From Klebsormidium nitens (lineage: Eukaryota > Streptophyta > Klebsormidiophyceae > Klebsormidiales > Klebsormidiaceae): 64,000 nucleotides of DNA. Below the pieces are notes generated by a model that saw nothing but the letters and a program-made list of their open reading frames with translations, was not told the DNA's origin and made no database searches. The stretch lies in assembly GCA_000708835.1 (NCBI GenBank), contig DF237095.1:109447-173446 (forward strand). Reading direction: 5' to 3'. How positions within the stretch are numbered: position 1 is the first letter of the stretch; every line of letters begins with the position of its first letter. The position numbers were made by a program, and so were the translations under genes. Positions 22,613-42,900 of this stretch are shown here, one piece after another.

Positions 22613-25600
22613 ATCTAAGTGTGCCCGATAGCCCAGCCTTAGAGAGCTCCACCACAAACCCCAAAGCCGCAGCCACTCGGGTTCTCTCGGCCGGCGCTTT
22701 CGGACGGAACGACTGGACTGTCAAAGAGGCATTGGTTTCACCTGATTCTGATACATTAGAGAATGAAAGTCTACAATTGATAAGAACGAAAGGGGTTGCT
22801 GGCGAAACGGGAACAAGTCTTGACGAGCGACATGATCGGACAGGGGGGGAGGAAAATGTGGCGCTGGGCCAACTCGACGTGCGAGTTGGTGCACTTGAGA
22901 GGGAAAAGAAACTAGGGACGGGGAATGTTTTGGACGACTTGCCGCCCGAAGCTTGGGAGCCCTGCCACTGGTGCAGAAACGAGAGCGTTGGGGGAGGTTT
23001 CAGCTTTTCATCACAGGAAGCCACGTGTCCTGGCCGAGAAGCGGATGCCAACGGGCAGCCTTACCGTGAGTCTACTTTCGGGACGGTGACTTCTTAAGCT
23101 TGGAGTATCGCACGATTCTGCGAATACCCTTTCTTTGATCTCACGAGATCCAGCAGAACTTTCGGATTCGCCACTTAGGGAAAGTTTAGCAGGCAGTAAG
23201 CATGGTCCCACAGCGAAAGTGCTTTCTAATGCTTGAAGGAAGGCTAGGTAATCGTTGTAGCCCTGCTGTCGGCGACAATTCATCGTTCTCCGTAAACGAG
23301 CGACCCGAATGTCCAAAGGTTCCGGTTGCGGGGACGTCAGATCGAAAGTTCGCCAAACAATCTCAACGCCGAACTTCTGCACGTGACTCACTCTCAGCCA
23401 ATCTGAACGGCTGAATACCAAGAAGAATTGATGCGTTCATCCAGGGGGAAATGCATATCTATGCAGATGATTCGCCCCGCACAAGACACCACTTCCTAGG
23501 GGAAAGATAACATTAAGAAAAAGGACACTCACTGATTACTAGCTTGCGAGAGCCATTTGAGCGGAACGATAGCATATTAAACGACATTTTCACGACACTG
23601 TGGTGCGTAGTATTCGCGGCGTCGGTAAATCAACCGATTCCCCGTTCCGCTCCGCAGGCATCCGGGGCTTCATCATCCCCGAAACGACCGGCGGGCTGAA
23701 CCAGATCCGCCGCTACATCTGCAACGCGGTGGGGCTCGCGCACCTTTTGCACGCCGCCCTAGTTCTCCCGCGCCTGCAGGCGGACGTGTTCTGGAAGGAC
23801 GGCGGCGCGTTTGAGGACGTCTTCGACGTCGATCATTTCATCGGACGGCTGAGAGGCGTCGTCCCCGTGGTGCGCGAGCTGCCGAAGATTCTGCAAGGGC
23901 TGCCGCCGACCGAGATCAAAGTCAGCCGCTTCGACAAGTGAGTGCTACTCATTGGTTCTAGGGGTCAGATCTGGATGTCGAATCCAATTCATTGAGCGGT
24001 GCTCAGTCCGCTTCTGCATGTTCAAGATAATCTTTCAGACCCAATGTAACACTTTGTGTCAAATTTCAATCGAGCATCTCGCGTGAGCTCTGGGTACAAA
24101 ACTCCTCACAGCGTCCGAAGAAAGCTTTGCATCAGAAGGGAAACGCTTCGCAGAATAACGGGTTCGCGAAATCGCCTCCGCTTTGATTCGAAGCACCCTG
24201 AACATCGCCACGAACCCGCTTCAAAAGCTCATCTTCATTGCTGACAGCCGTTAGAATGCCGCGCAGCCAAGTTCTCACCTTCTTTTTGTAACATCGAGCC
24301 CCCAGCCGCAGGCCGTCTGACTACGTCCGGTGGGTTCTACCAGTTCTCCAACGGCGGGCAGTCATCAAGCTGCGAGCCCGGTTTGGGGGCGAGTACGAGC
24401 CCGGGTTTGACCACTTCGAGCAGGCTCGGTGTCGGGCGTGCTTTGGCGCGTTCAAGTTTGTGGACCATGTTGCCGAAACGGGGGAGTTGCTGCTGGCGAG
24501 AATGAGAGAGAAAGGGCGGTTTGCGGCGCTGCACCTCAGATTCGAGCCCGATATGGTGAGGAGAACTTTTGAAGTCAGTCTTCCAGATTCTCCCTCGACT
24601 GTAAGGCAGGAAAAGATTCTGCTTCGGAGCTTTCCGTCCAAGGTGTCAGCCAGAAGGTGACTGAGACACCTCGAGTAAGCGGAGGGCCTTGTTTTCCTGC
24701 AGTCGATACGTGGCTTTCCCACATTGTGTACGCATCTGGAAAGACTTTAACCGACTTTTGTTGACAGGAAAGGAAAAGGGAGTATGAGTCGGACAGGAAG
24801 ATTGCTCGATCGAAAAGGGTGGCATCGAACGGAAAATCACGAGCAAACAGTCTTGCTATGCAAGAGAAGAGTTTTCAACGGCAGAACGTTGACGAGCGGC
24901 AAAGTAGAGGAATTTCGACTCTTTTCCGGCAGGCTATTTCTACTGGACCTTTAACCGGTTGCCGCTTGTGGCCCAAACACACAGATCCTGCGTCCATCCC
25001 TGCCAGGTGGCCTTCTCCCGGTGTGACTACCCAGACCTGCTCCCCGCTTCCGCTGACGTCTTACAGAGCATCCGGTCAACGAGCCGGAAGTTCAACAAGC
25101 GGAAACAGGTGGAGGCGGCGGAACTCCGGCGGCAGGGCCTGTGCCCGCTGACCCCCGCAGAAACCGCTAAGGTTTTCCTCGCGCTTGGGATCCCTACCGA
25201 ATTGCCGGTGTACCTGGCGACGGGGGACTTTCTGGAGCCGGAAGGGCTGACGTCGGTGTACCGTAACACGTTCCGAAAAAGCGATCTGCTGACGAAAGCA
25301 GAGCTGGAGCCGTACGGGGGTAGGGCAAACCTCTTGGTCGCGTTGGATTTCTACGTGGCAACTAGGAGTGACTACTTTCTGGCGACGTTCTATTCAAACG
25401 TGGAGCAAATGGTGGTGTCCGATCGGACGCTCAGCGGCCGGAGGCACAGCTTGATTTTGAATCGGACGGCTGTGGCGGAAGCGCCGGCACATGAGGGGGA
25501 GTGGCCAACATTCAAGGCTATGATGCTGAGGTCTCATCTAGGAGAACAGGTTACGGTGCAGGCGGGGCAAGTGCCCGAGAAGTTGCCGTACTGTATGTGC

Positions 25601-25633
25601 CCAAAACGGACGTCAAGCGAAGGTGCCCGTTGA
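22613..25633 (+). CDS. Plant-type GDP-fucose protein O-fucosyltransferase (5' end not resolved)
   Basis: Four exons chain in frame: 22613-23065, 23658-23937, 24312-24555, 25007-25633. Together they give about 534 residues. The first starts after an acceptor (TCTCATCCGCAG) in phase, so at least one upstream exon is missing from the model. The catalytic region includes PETTGGLNQIRRYICNAVGL (the GGLNQxR motif near the N-terminus), DDVDHFI-like FDVDHFIGRLRG, the HLRFEPDM motif and the C-terminal VYLATGDFL and FLATFYSNVEQ segments. These are typical of plant O-fucosyltransferase-family (DUF246/GT106-type) proteins, Golgi type II membrane enzymes that modify proteins or cell-wall glycans. Exon 1 of the model is an unconserved stem region. 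The substrate cannot be told from the sequence. A hydrophobic stretch at 22256-22321 may be the membrane anchor. Confidence 0.85.
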
Positions 25634-26660
25634 AATGTTCCTGTCGTAGTGCGTCGACTTAATCCTGTGCACTCACATCGGGTCAACTTAGCTTTCTGAC
25701 GGCTCGTTAATTTGGATCTCTTCAAAAACACCGGAAAGTCCTTGATCATTTGTGGCTAGCGCTATAGATGCATGATCATTATGGCTCGTCGTCACCGAAG
25801 GTGCGCTTGAGAATGAACGAATCATGAAATCTGCATGATCGGCGGATGCCATGGTCTCGAGACTCGCCACAGCGGTCTTCGCTCACGCGAGTGGCCCCAT
25901 GCCATATGCCAGTACGCCCTGACACAAACCGTCTTCGCCCAAGATTTATTGGCACCCGCAATTTATAGCATCATGCATACTTTTATTTCAATGATGACTG
26001 TGATGCAAGCGTACGAGACGATGTGTACATATCGATCCATCATTCAATCATGTGCGGCGGTTTTCGAATCAACTCTCGTTGAAGAGTCAGTTGGAGGTTT
26101 GATATGACATTGACAAAGTTTACATGGCCGCTTGCTGCCATGAGCCCAAGGGCCCCGCCGGGGGCAACTGGCCGTACATAGGTCGGACCATGCATGGAGC
26201 CTCTGAGGCACATCTGAATCGAGAGCCAACTTTCATGTAGGTACCGTCAGCGTCTGCAGCCATCCACTTACTGTCTCACATGGGCGACCGTTAATGCTTA
26301 TTCCGTGACTCGAGTTCAAGGACGCGAAGGATCAGCAACGTGCCACGTACTGCCGCCTGGGAACATAGATGATTGACATGCCGGGGAGATTGCTAGACCC
26401 ATTTAAGTGTGTGTACCGGCGTCGCATGCGCGCACATAGGAATGGGAAATGGGGCAACACGTAAGCTCGAGCTCCAACGTGCAAACTCAAATCAAGTCGC
26501 ATAAAGGTGAAGTCAAAGTGACCTTGTGCTAAACGTTCAAGTTACTCAGAAACTATTATCCTTATACTAACTACTGTGATACACAGTGGGCATACCGTAA
26601 GCAAATTAAGCTGCGCGCGTGCAAATACAACCTCACGAACTTGGTGACAAAATGAGACGG
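25634..26660. other. Convergent 3' region, no gene seen
   Basis: Lies between the stop codons of the O-fucosyltransferase and IPK2. Sequence is of mixed composition with no recognisable exon. It probably carries the two 3' untranslated regions. Confidence 0.5.
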
Positions 26661-29131
26661 TCAGTTCTTTGACTCAATCTCGGAGAAAACGCGATTGTAA
26701 AGCTCGATCAGACTTCGCAACCCAAACAGAAAGTTGGTATCTGGCTCTCCCTTCCCATCAACTACATGAGCAAAATCAATCAATCGGACTTCCAGCGGGC
26801 TCGTCGGAGGGGATGCAGAGGCGCCTTCTTTGGAGTGGTCCGCTTCAGGTGACTCGGACTGTTGGGCCTTCGGTTGAGTGGAGCTGTTTGACGGGACATC
26901 TGACGAGATGCTATCGTACATGAGAAGCAGAGATGCCGAGTAGAAATGATACGTCCCCTGGCTTTCAAACCTGCAAAACGAACAGACCGATATCAGCCCG
27001 CTGAAAGAAGAAGAACTAATCTCGACATGTATCGGACTCGCTGGAGTTTCGAGGCTGCAAAGCGTCAATTCCCCTTAGCAATAGAAGGATCGGCGACTCA
27101 TTTCACGCAGGGGGTTCCAGAGAAAACAAACTGCCACTCTCAAGTCTGCAAGTCTTTCCAGCTCCGAAGTGTGCGCTGTTTTCGCCACTGCAGGACCAAC
27201 AGACATCCGTCGCTTCACCAAGATAATTTCAGGCGCAGATTTAGAAAAACATGCATGTCCAAAAGACGGTCTGGACATGATCCAGGCAGCAAAACGGCTT
27301 ACCACTGCTGGAACTCCTTCAGCCGAGCCAACAAATCGTGGATCCTGGCCACCGCGTTGCGCCTTGACACCTCATCGTCGAACGGGAGAACGAATCGTTT
27401 CAAGGCCCCCGCGGTGCCTTGCGCGTCCAGGCTCTTCCCCCATTGCCTATCCGCACGCCAGGTGTCCCCTGTCCTCGGATCAAAGATCTGCAAGGACGAC
27501 ATTCTCATTAGAAGCAGCAAGAGTGAGGCAGCGAAAGTGAAGCAGCTGTGATCGAGTCACTTCCGTTTGCCTGATCAATTTTCGTCGTTCCAAAGGGAAT
27601 CTGTGACGAACGCAGCTTTGGTCAGCCCTTGAATGATCATAACACCCCGCTCATCAGATTGAGCTGTTCCCAAGGTCAGAACTCTCCCGGCCCCATGGAA
27701 GCAGAACGACTGCCGATGCATCCCGCAATGCTTCCCTACTTGTCTTTCCATCTTGCGGACTCTTGTTACTGAGAGCACAGGCTCACCTGCATGCCTGACA
27801 CTCTGAAACCAAGCTCTGGAGACGGGGTCGTGGCATCCTTGGCCCTGCACCCAAGAGTTGTGAATGTTTGAAGACACGGAAACTTCCAAATAAGAAGGTG
27901 TCGCCAACCTAGGCAGATAGGCTACTTGCAAGTTAAGTCAGTGTTTTCAGATGTTTGCAAGAGTTGAGCCCTATCAAATCAGGCCTCGCCAAGATGGTTG
28001 AGCAATCCTGATCTTGGTTCAGGGGGCAAGAGCGCAACCAAGGATTACCTACCTACACTTTTGTTCGTACTCTTCACTGCAGCCTGGGTACCACGTCTGC
28101 TTCCCCATCTGCAAACAAAGAAACACCCAAGTCAAATCTACATCTGTCAGCTTCTCACTTGTTTGAATTGACAGAGTCCCTCCTCCCTCCACGCACCCTC
28201 CACTACATGTGACATTAGGCACAGATACTGACCACCTGACCAGTGATGTTGAGTTTACTTTGCACACAGAAGATGTCCATCTTGCGACCAAATACTCTGC
28301 ACATTGGCTTACCAACCAAAGCGAGGCATGAAACAAGAGCTCACCTTGATATCCACAATGCTTGGATTCTTGTACGCATGCGTCAAGTCTTCCAGCGCAG
28401 CATGCTTGAGCTTCCCAACCGGACCAGCAGCTTCCAGCTCTTTCACACCGAAGAACTTTGGGAAGAAGCACTTGATGCTGGCAGGCACAGATTCATCCTG
28501 CCAGAATTTGTCGTAGAATGCCACCTCCCTCTCCCCTCTTTCATCTCCTTGCAGTGGTTTGAAGAAGAGGCCACTCCCGTCCACTAGCGATCCAACACGT
28601 CCTTCTGAGGTGTTCAAAAGATTCATCGGCATGAGGATCTCTACGAGAATGATGGAGCACCTTACGTGGTTGCATAGACAGAGGACTGCAGTGAGAACTA
28701 CATGCAACAAGAGCTCCTTGAATCTGTACACAGTTTGCAGCTGACTTGATCCTTCTTCCTTCCATTTTGCAGGTTTGGTACCAAAACACTGAAACATAAC
28801 TGTCACCATTGCTTCCAGAGCTACCCACCTTCAAATCGATGTCCTGCAACTTGGTTCTTTGACGGGATATATCTCTGAAATTGGAAGGACGACGCACATC
28901 AGAAGCTTTGGAAAAGCAGCAGGAGCACACAGCTAGGCTCCTGCACTAAAATGCAATGCCACATGTGGACTAGGGCTTTTCAGAATCTCCTTGTTCAGAT
29001 GCATCAGCTTAGATCACAAGAAGTTCAGTCGATTGCCATCAAAGAAAGCAGCTAAAAGCACCAGCAAACATTCAGAGCACAGAGAACAAAGGAGATGATT
29101 CGAACTAGGAGCTCACGTTGGGAGACGCCAT
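26661..29131 (-). CDS. IPK2: Inositol polyphosphate multikinase
   Basis: Kinase of the IPK/IPMK family that phosphorylates inositol phosphates (IP3 to IP5 in plants), 309 residues. Seven exons join in phase: 29117-29131, 28829-28874, 28345-28604, 28053-28108, 27787-27844, 27303-27487, 26661-26970. Visible family features: NQVAGH near residue 12, the nucleotide-binding FFKPLQGDERGERE with Lys36, the inositol-binding signature PSIVDIKMG (Pro101, Asp105, Lys107, Gly109) followed by KQTWYPGCSEEY, LGFRVSGMQ at 137-145, and the catalytic VRLIDFAHV with Asp272. The usual IGxRTW after the signature is MGKQTW here, a mild deviation. An acidic Ser/Pro-rich insert (about 228-265) precedes the DFAH motif. 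The first coding exon is only 15 bp (MASPN). The convergent partner is the fucosyltransferase; the divergent one is CNOT11. Confidence 0.95.
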
Positions 29132-29803
29132 GATCCTCCTTCGACCGGCTTCCTTGTGCAATCTACCTAGCTCTGCCGCACTGCATTGGCATCGCTGTCG
29201 ATCAGACTTGACAAGAAAAGCAGTGGTGAGGAGGGAGTGTGAAAATCCTCTCTGTCAGGTGGCTGTCTCGACGGTTTCGGAACGGCGTCAACCGCGCGAC
29301 CATCGTGCAATCACATTGCGTCGATTCAACTTGAGAACCGTCCCTCCTTCGGCTGCCAGTTGGTAAGTTGTCGAGCCTATTCCCACTGCTCGCTGCCCCC
29401 GCTACGTAGACGCCGAACTAGGTACTACTATTAATAGTAGCGGGTTTCTTTTGTGCCTGGACTGTCCAGGTGTTCACTTCATTCAAAGTTTCCACTCATT
29501 GCGGACACTTGGACTGCGTTGTTGTTCAACTTCAACTTAAAGGTTTACGTCACGTTCAGGGCGCCTGGTTCTTTTTGTCCTGAACATACTCACAAGGTGA
29601 ATTCATCAAGCTAATTCCTCTCCTTCGTCTTGCTCCTTGCCCCGGGCGCCTTGCCAAACCCCGTCCTCAGACGAGCAATTGGCCGGCTTTCATGTGGCCT
29701 CAAAGCTCCGAGCGCTTCTTCGTGCAAAGTTTCTCTTCTTGGGCGCAGCTCTTTCTAGCCAGTCGTCGCTCCGCCGTCGTACCACCATGCCATTGTCGGC
29801 AAG
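29132..29803. promoter_or_regulatory. Divergent promoter region, IPK2 / CNOT11
   Basis: 672 bp separate the two start codons. It must hold both 5' untranslated regions and core promoters. A perfect 16-bp palindrome, CTACTATTAATAGTAG, sits at 29425-29440; its role is unknown. No TATA box is clear. Confidence 0.5.
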
Positions 29804-36691
<6,888 letters not shown>

Positions 36692-38167
36692 GCCCCTTTA
36701 GGCAGATCCTTCCTGTTCTTCTCAGGATCTGCAACCCACCCACAACTGTAAGCGAGTGTGACAAATCAAGGATGGGAGGTGTTCATCAAGCATGTGGAGT
36801 GTTATACTAGTCGGTCCTTTGGAGTGCATTCAAATGAAATGTTATTAACAGAGGGAGGAATCCGCACTCCAAGTTGCAGCGCTGTCTTACATGTGCTGTA
36901 GCATTGGGTGACGTTCGTTTGGTCTTCGGCAATCTGCATACTTGCTGTGCGTCACCTGTTTGCAAACCGGCAGTGTACTATCTGCTTCGTCAACTCTAGC
37001 TTCCAAGTCGAACCCAACCGTTTAACGTGCGCCATGTGACAGGAACGAGAAGAGCCAGCCTTCCTTGTCGAGTCCGCCCAAGCAGCCTTCTCTTAACTCG
37101 GCGTCAAAAACAAGGTCGCCTTCTCCAGGCGCTTAAACGACTCTCTAAGGGCCTAGAGACGAGCAAGTCATTTCTAACAATCAAAACAGCCCATTGCTGC
37201 CCGCTATTCCGGTGACCTTCCGAGATCGAGCTCGGATTGGAGCTTTCTGGTGCTCTATTTCACCGTCTGTTTTGACTTCATGAACTGGTCTGTGACCCGT
37301 CTACAACTGAGGCACGCTTGTAGCTGCTGTTCTTTGGACCGCCTAAGCCACTTGTATGGACGATGACAATGTGTTTCGTGATAATGCGCGTGATAATGCG
37401 TGAACGTCTCTGGTTCCCAAATCTGCATGTCATGAATTGCTTGAATGACATGGGTGTTCGACTGCACAAGCCCGAAGCATGAAACATCTTTGAGCTAGGC
37501 ATCATCTTTTGCACACATAACCTGCAGGCGGGCATATCAGTGTGTCAAGCTGCTGCCTTCAGACATGCCATGTCATTAAGTCCTTCTAGTATGCATGCAG
37601 CGGCAGTTAGCCAGCTAGTCCCGGGCCAACTATCATCGTCTCACAGGGCCCCGCCACCTTTATATCTTCACGTATACTGCATTCTCATATTCAGTCACTA
37701 CTGTGCAGTATTTACAAAGAGCCCCACGTACTGCCTAAAGCTTCCGCTGACGGTGTACACGCAACGGAATGCAGAAACGGCCAATTCAATTTCACAAGAT
37801 CCCACATGTGCCAGAACGCGCTCCTGATATGGTTGATCCAAGACAGTATGCAGTGAGCCGCTAGTGTATGGATTAAATATATTATGAATCTATAGCGGGG
37901 CCGCCTAAGTCCAGTGCTTAACACGTGGCCAAGCACATGCTGAGCCAAGCATGATCCCATAATCAATGCTGATCTGGGAGTCACCTTTCAGTACCAGGGC
38001 ATTCTTTCAAGGTTTACCAACCAACTGTTTCTCAGGAACTTGTGACATCAAGTGTCTTGGGCAAAACTGTGAAGACAAACCCATATCCTCGCAACCCCAA
38101 AGTTACATGGCAACATGTCGAGAAACTATTTTCTCAAATGTTCGTTTCTGACATTCCGGCCGCCTTC
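36692..38167. other. Convergent 3' region, no gene seen
   Basis: Lies between the stop codons of CNOT11 and FdC2. Contains only short open frames without coding character or splice-site structure. Confidence 0.5.
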
Positions 38168-39288
38168 CTACAACTCGCCAGAATGCATCATCTGGCCTAA
38201 AAGCTCCTCTTCCTCGATGCAGAGAATTTTGCAATCTGAGAGAGGTTTGGAGATGCACATGAGGGCAAAACCTTTTTCTTGCACGTCGTCGCTCAACATG
38301 CCCTCCGACTGGTCAACCTGCAGAAGCAAACAAGCAATCAAAACCCTGATCGGTGTCACCAAATTGTAACAGTAGACACTCTACTCGCTGGGAAAACTAG
38401 TCCGTTGTTGGGGATACTATGGTGTTTGCCTTTCAAATCAGCATCACAAACATTCTCTATGGTGGAAGCCAGAAGCCAAGCTGGACAAGTACTTCTTTGA
38501 GGAAGCGGCTTTGTTCCGAGTTGGTCTACTAATCAAACGTCATGCCACTTCATACCAGAGGGTGAGAGGGGCCAGAATGAGGAGTGGCGACAATTCATAA
38601 AGTTTCAAGCACTGGCCACATACACGCACATCTTATCAAAGGCATTCTGACTTCTTCTCAAATCAGATCTTTACGTTCCCTTAGGAAAAAGCGTTCCAGG
38701 CTTGACACGAAGACACTTGAATCCGGTTCAAATATCCTAAACGACACGGCATTGCTCAATGGTTATCCTATTCAGCTTCTTGCCCGAGTCCGGGACATTA
38801 CAAGGTAATGGTGAAGACACGCAAGGAACTCACCGTTTGCTGTGCAAGAAACAACAGACTTGAAACGAACTCAAGAAAACCTGCCTTTCGGCCCTCACCT
38901 GTCCAGACAGCAGTTTTGCCGGACATGTCATGCAAACCCCTAGCTTGCAGTCATGCGGAAGGTCAAGCCCCGCATCAATGGCCGCTTCCAAAATGTAAGA
39001 GTCTTCGTCAATGTGCAGCTTGTATGTTTCACTCCCCTTCTCAATCTCCACAGTGTACTCCTGACCCCTGCAGGCCATTCGCCTCCGAGCGAGCGGTTTG
39101 CTAAACCCTGCTAAACACCTGCCTAGTGCACCAGAACCTGGCGCAATAAGGTTTCTACTTTGAGGGACATACTGGGGGGCTGTGCGTGGCTGACGAAGGG
39201 AGCTGTGTGCTGAAGAACTAGAAGCGGAACATGATGCCAGGTTCAGGACGGTGGTGGCAGAGGAGCCAACCGCTGCCTCCAGAGCCAT
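38168..39288 (-). CDS. FDC2: Plastid 2Fe-2S ferredoxin, FdC2-like
   Basis: 179 residues from two exons, 38899-39288 and 38168-38317. Residues 1 to about 70 are rich in Ser, Ala and Arg with few acidic residues, a plastid transit peptide. The mature part has a plant-type 2Fe-2S site: Cys114, Cys119 and Cys122 (CKLGVCMTC) and Cys151 (GFALMC). A C-terminal extension after the fourth cysteine (residues ~160-179, [19 protein letters not shown]) distinguishes it from photosynthetic ferredoxin PetF and matches FdC2 proteins, whose Arabidopsis and rice members affect chlorophyll levels. It probably passes electrons at a different potential or to a specific partner. Divergent from the CLC gene. Confidence 0.92.
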
Positions 39289-39923
39289 GGTGTTGTTTTC
39301 TTAACGATGTGTCACAACGGGTTTCACTAGCCTGCAGAACTTCTTTCTGCAATCCAAACACGAGCTTCTGAGGATATACAAGGGCGCCCCACCCTCCCGC
39401 CAACACTTCAGAAAAGTAGCTGCCGCTGAAGCAACGTGTTTCAGCAGAGCTCACAACGATGAAACGCGACCAACGTGCCTGACATGGGAGAGAGGATGAC
39501 GGCCGCTCACTCCTGAGGAAGAACCACCGCTTGCAATGCAGTCGCCATTGAAGTTTCTCCTTCCACGGGCGTGCAAGCTAGCGAGCTTCTGAGCCTCTAG
39601 TTTCTAGCCAATCACAGCCAAGAGTCGTACCACGTGTTAAGTCATGACGTCAGCTGGAGCCGCTGCTGTTGCTAAAATCGTCCCCCCCGGAAAAAGTGAA
39701 TTGGGCAAAAATGGCGCACGGATATCAAGGGAGTTGCATCATGGTGTCATGCTCACCAAGAACACACAGAACGGTTGACAAAGGCGGCGTTATCCTTGGG
39801 CTTTTCTGTGAGCAGGCAGGGATGCAGCGCTTTCTTTGAGCTGATGACCCGCTGCGAGAGGCGACCCTCAGGATTCTGATTAATTGTAAACGTTGAGCGG
39901 AGGAGGATCAGTTCGTACTGAGA
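39289..39923. promoter_or_regulatory. Divergent promoter, FdC2 / CLC
   Basis: 635 bp between the two start codons. It contains a CCAAT box (39608), a G-box core CACGTG (39631-39636) and a perfect TGACGTCA (39645-39652) within 45 bp. These are binding-site classes for NF-Y, bHLH/bZIP and bZIP factors; use here is inferred. Confidence 0.5.
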
Positions 39924-42900
39924 ATGTCGCCGCCTGTTCAGGAGTCCCGGCCCCTGCTAAATCCTGGGCCAATCTCTTCTGATCAAGATGGGGATCTAGA
40001 AGAAGGCAGCGCAGTGAAGCGGATAACCACACACCCCGCATCTAGAGAAAAAGCAAAACCGTCAGGACAGCCTTTCAATTGGCGAGCACCCTGGGGAGAC
40101 AGGGCGCCTCCAGAATGGGCTGTGTTGGTGCTGGGTTGCACAATTGGCTTGTGCTCAGGAGCAAGTGTTGTTTTGTTCAATCTGACGGTGAGTAAACTTG
40201 CATTTTCCCTGGGGCGCAGCGTTTTTGCTCCTATGGAAGAGCCCCTTGCCTGGAACCTGGCATGGTCCAGAGTTCAGCTGGATAAGGTTCCCATGACTGG
40301 CGTTCTGCAACATGGTGACTTCAGCTTAGGGTTCCATTCATTCCTACAAGTGTCTGTGAAGGTTGGAAGGTCTTCCAAAATGCAAAATTAGGGTTATGCT
40401 GAATACCCTCTGAAGCCTCCCGCTCAGTCAGCTCATCTGCAGAGTGAATTCACATGAGGGACAGCCAGGTTCTTTGATATTGTTGATAACTCTCTTAATC
40501 ATGCCTTATTTGATTACTGGGGTAGCTCCAACCATCCTGAGCTGGTTGGCAGGGGCACATTGGCGGACGCACACATCACTTCATCTGTTTCATGAGCAGG
40601 CGCAAGCTTGTGCCGCAATTGACCATATGGGAGCTTCCGCAAGTTGTCAAATCGTGTTCCCATCAAGTTTGTCATGAGGCAAAAACAGGGGGAAAGGGCT
40701 TTGCCAAAACTTAGGGGAATCAACTAGATGTATTTATAAGCAGTGAATCTGCATACTGTACTATGAACGGTCTTCAACTACAATCCTCGGAAGGAGCTCC
40801 GTTGTCAGGTTCTCATGTAGCATCCTATTCTGGCCGCTCATTTTCAAGACCAAACGACAGAGAGCATGCCTCTGCGGTGGCCACTGACAACGCCAAATCA
40901 AATTGTCTAGCTAAAAGTCAATATTCTGGGCCGTCACCACTTGTCTGGTCCATCTGTGCCATCTGCCAATGGACCCGCAGCAGATACACTAGTGGAGAAT
41001 GACGGCACTGCCATGTTTAGCTGGTTAGCTGGTCCTCTTGTCTTATTTCGCCCGCTGCAAAACAGCATCCTCATAGGCCCTCCCAACTGATCAACAGCTC
41101 TAAAGCTCCTGGCCAGCCTTAGCTTCTCCCTTCCATGCCTTATCGAAGGAACCGGGCAATCTAGCTGGAGCTCGATTGTTTCTGTGCGCATCTTCACTGG
41201 AAGAGGACTACAAGACTCCAAAGTTCACTTTCTGTACACAACGGGTTTGATGGAAGCTGCATGGCCTGTCCATAATAGCAGAGTCTACAGATAAGGAGAG
41301 TAGCCTAGTAGATACCCAGATTCAGAACATTTAATTTGCAGGTGCATGGGATCCACCATGTGGCCTGGGCAGGGACGCCAACCACGGGGGCTGCCTGGCT
41401 CAGGATGCAACATCTGTCCGACACCTGGCATCGGATCATGCTCATTCCTGTCTGTGGGGGGGTGGTTGTGGGAATGCTGCACGGCTTGGTTGGAATCATT
41501 GAGAACATCAGCCCGGTAAGTGGACAAGCAAGCGCCACAGGTTCCAGCGGCATGATTTAGTGCCCTTCTCAGCTGCAGGTCTAGTTTGCCAGTAGATTGA
41601 CCAAGCTCAACCCCGTGCAGTGAAAGGATTTTTTGCGTCAGAAGCAAGGAGGAGATCGTCCAACAATTGTCTTGGACAGCTTGCTGGTCATAAGGGGAGC
41701 TAAAGATTGACGAGTCGGCTTTCTAGAACTTGAGGTTGAAAGCAATCAGTGAGATTCAAGCTGTGCACGGGCACAAGTCCCCTGCAGATCGATAAGGCTG
41801 GCGCGTGGTCGGTCAGAAGTCTCTGAAGACGTGCTAAGGGAAGAGAGCAGTTAACAATTTAACGCAACAGACAAGGGTTCCACCTCAAACCTGATATCAA
41901 CCGACAGCTCTTTCCATCCCTGGTTCTCACCTGAGTTTGCCACACCTTTTTGGCAGGCTGCCGGCCATTCACACGGTTTGGTCGACAAGCTGAACCCGAT
42001 AGCCGCAGTGAAGCCTATCATCAAAGCGATCCAGGCTGCTGTAACTCTGGGGACGGGGTCTAGTTTGGGACCTGAGGGGCCAAGTGTGGATATCGGCAAG
42101 GCGTGGGCGAGTGGTCTGGCGGACATCCTGAAGAACAGCCGGCAGAACAAGATTGCGCTTGTGGCGGCGGGAGCGGCGGCCGGGCTTGCGGCGGGTGAGG
42201 ATTTTGATAAAAGTACTTGGGGGTTCAGGATCGTATAAGACCGGCTGAAGTTCGAAGTATGAAACTCGCGGTTTGCGTCTGGGGAAAAGGAGCTGATTTG
42301 CGACAGTTGAACACTGCTTAGTAGAGACGAGGGTTGCGATGTTGGTGGGTTGATTGTGTTTGGTCACCAGACGCTTAAGCTGCAAATTTGTTCGATGAAC
42401 TGGGATCAGAAGCGATGTTATGGTGTGTTAAAGTCCTGGAGTGAGTTCGAGTTGTTCCATCGCCGTTCTTGAGCTCGTAAGACTTGACTACCTTCCTTGA
42501 CAAGCTGTCGACGATGCCTTGGCCACGCTTCCGACAACCTCCTCTCTGGCCGCATGTGGCCACACACAGCTGGACCTATCTGCTCACTTCATACACTGAG
42601 CCTCTACTTGCATGATGCAGGCGGATCAATACTCAACCAAATACGACTTCTTTTGCAGGTTTCAACGCCGCCATTGCTGGCTGCTTCTTTGCTGTCGAGA
42701 CAGTGCTCCGGCCGGCATCCGGCGAAGCGGCTCCGACCCTCACCATCTCAATCGTCATGATGGCCTCCGTACTGTCGTCCACCGTAGCCAGAGTGTTCCT
42801 GGGTGCGGCGCCCGCTTTCACAGTCCCGGAGTACGAGCTTCGCTCCGCCGCAGGTAAGCTGAGAACAGCACAGTTTTCAATCTCAGCGAGCGAAGCGTTC

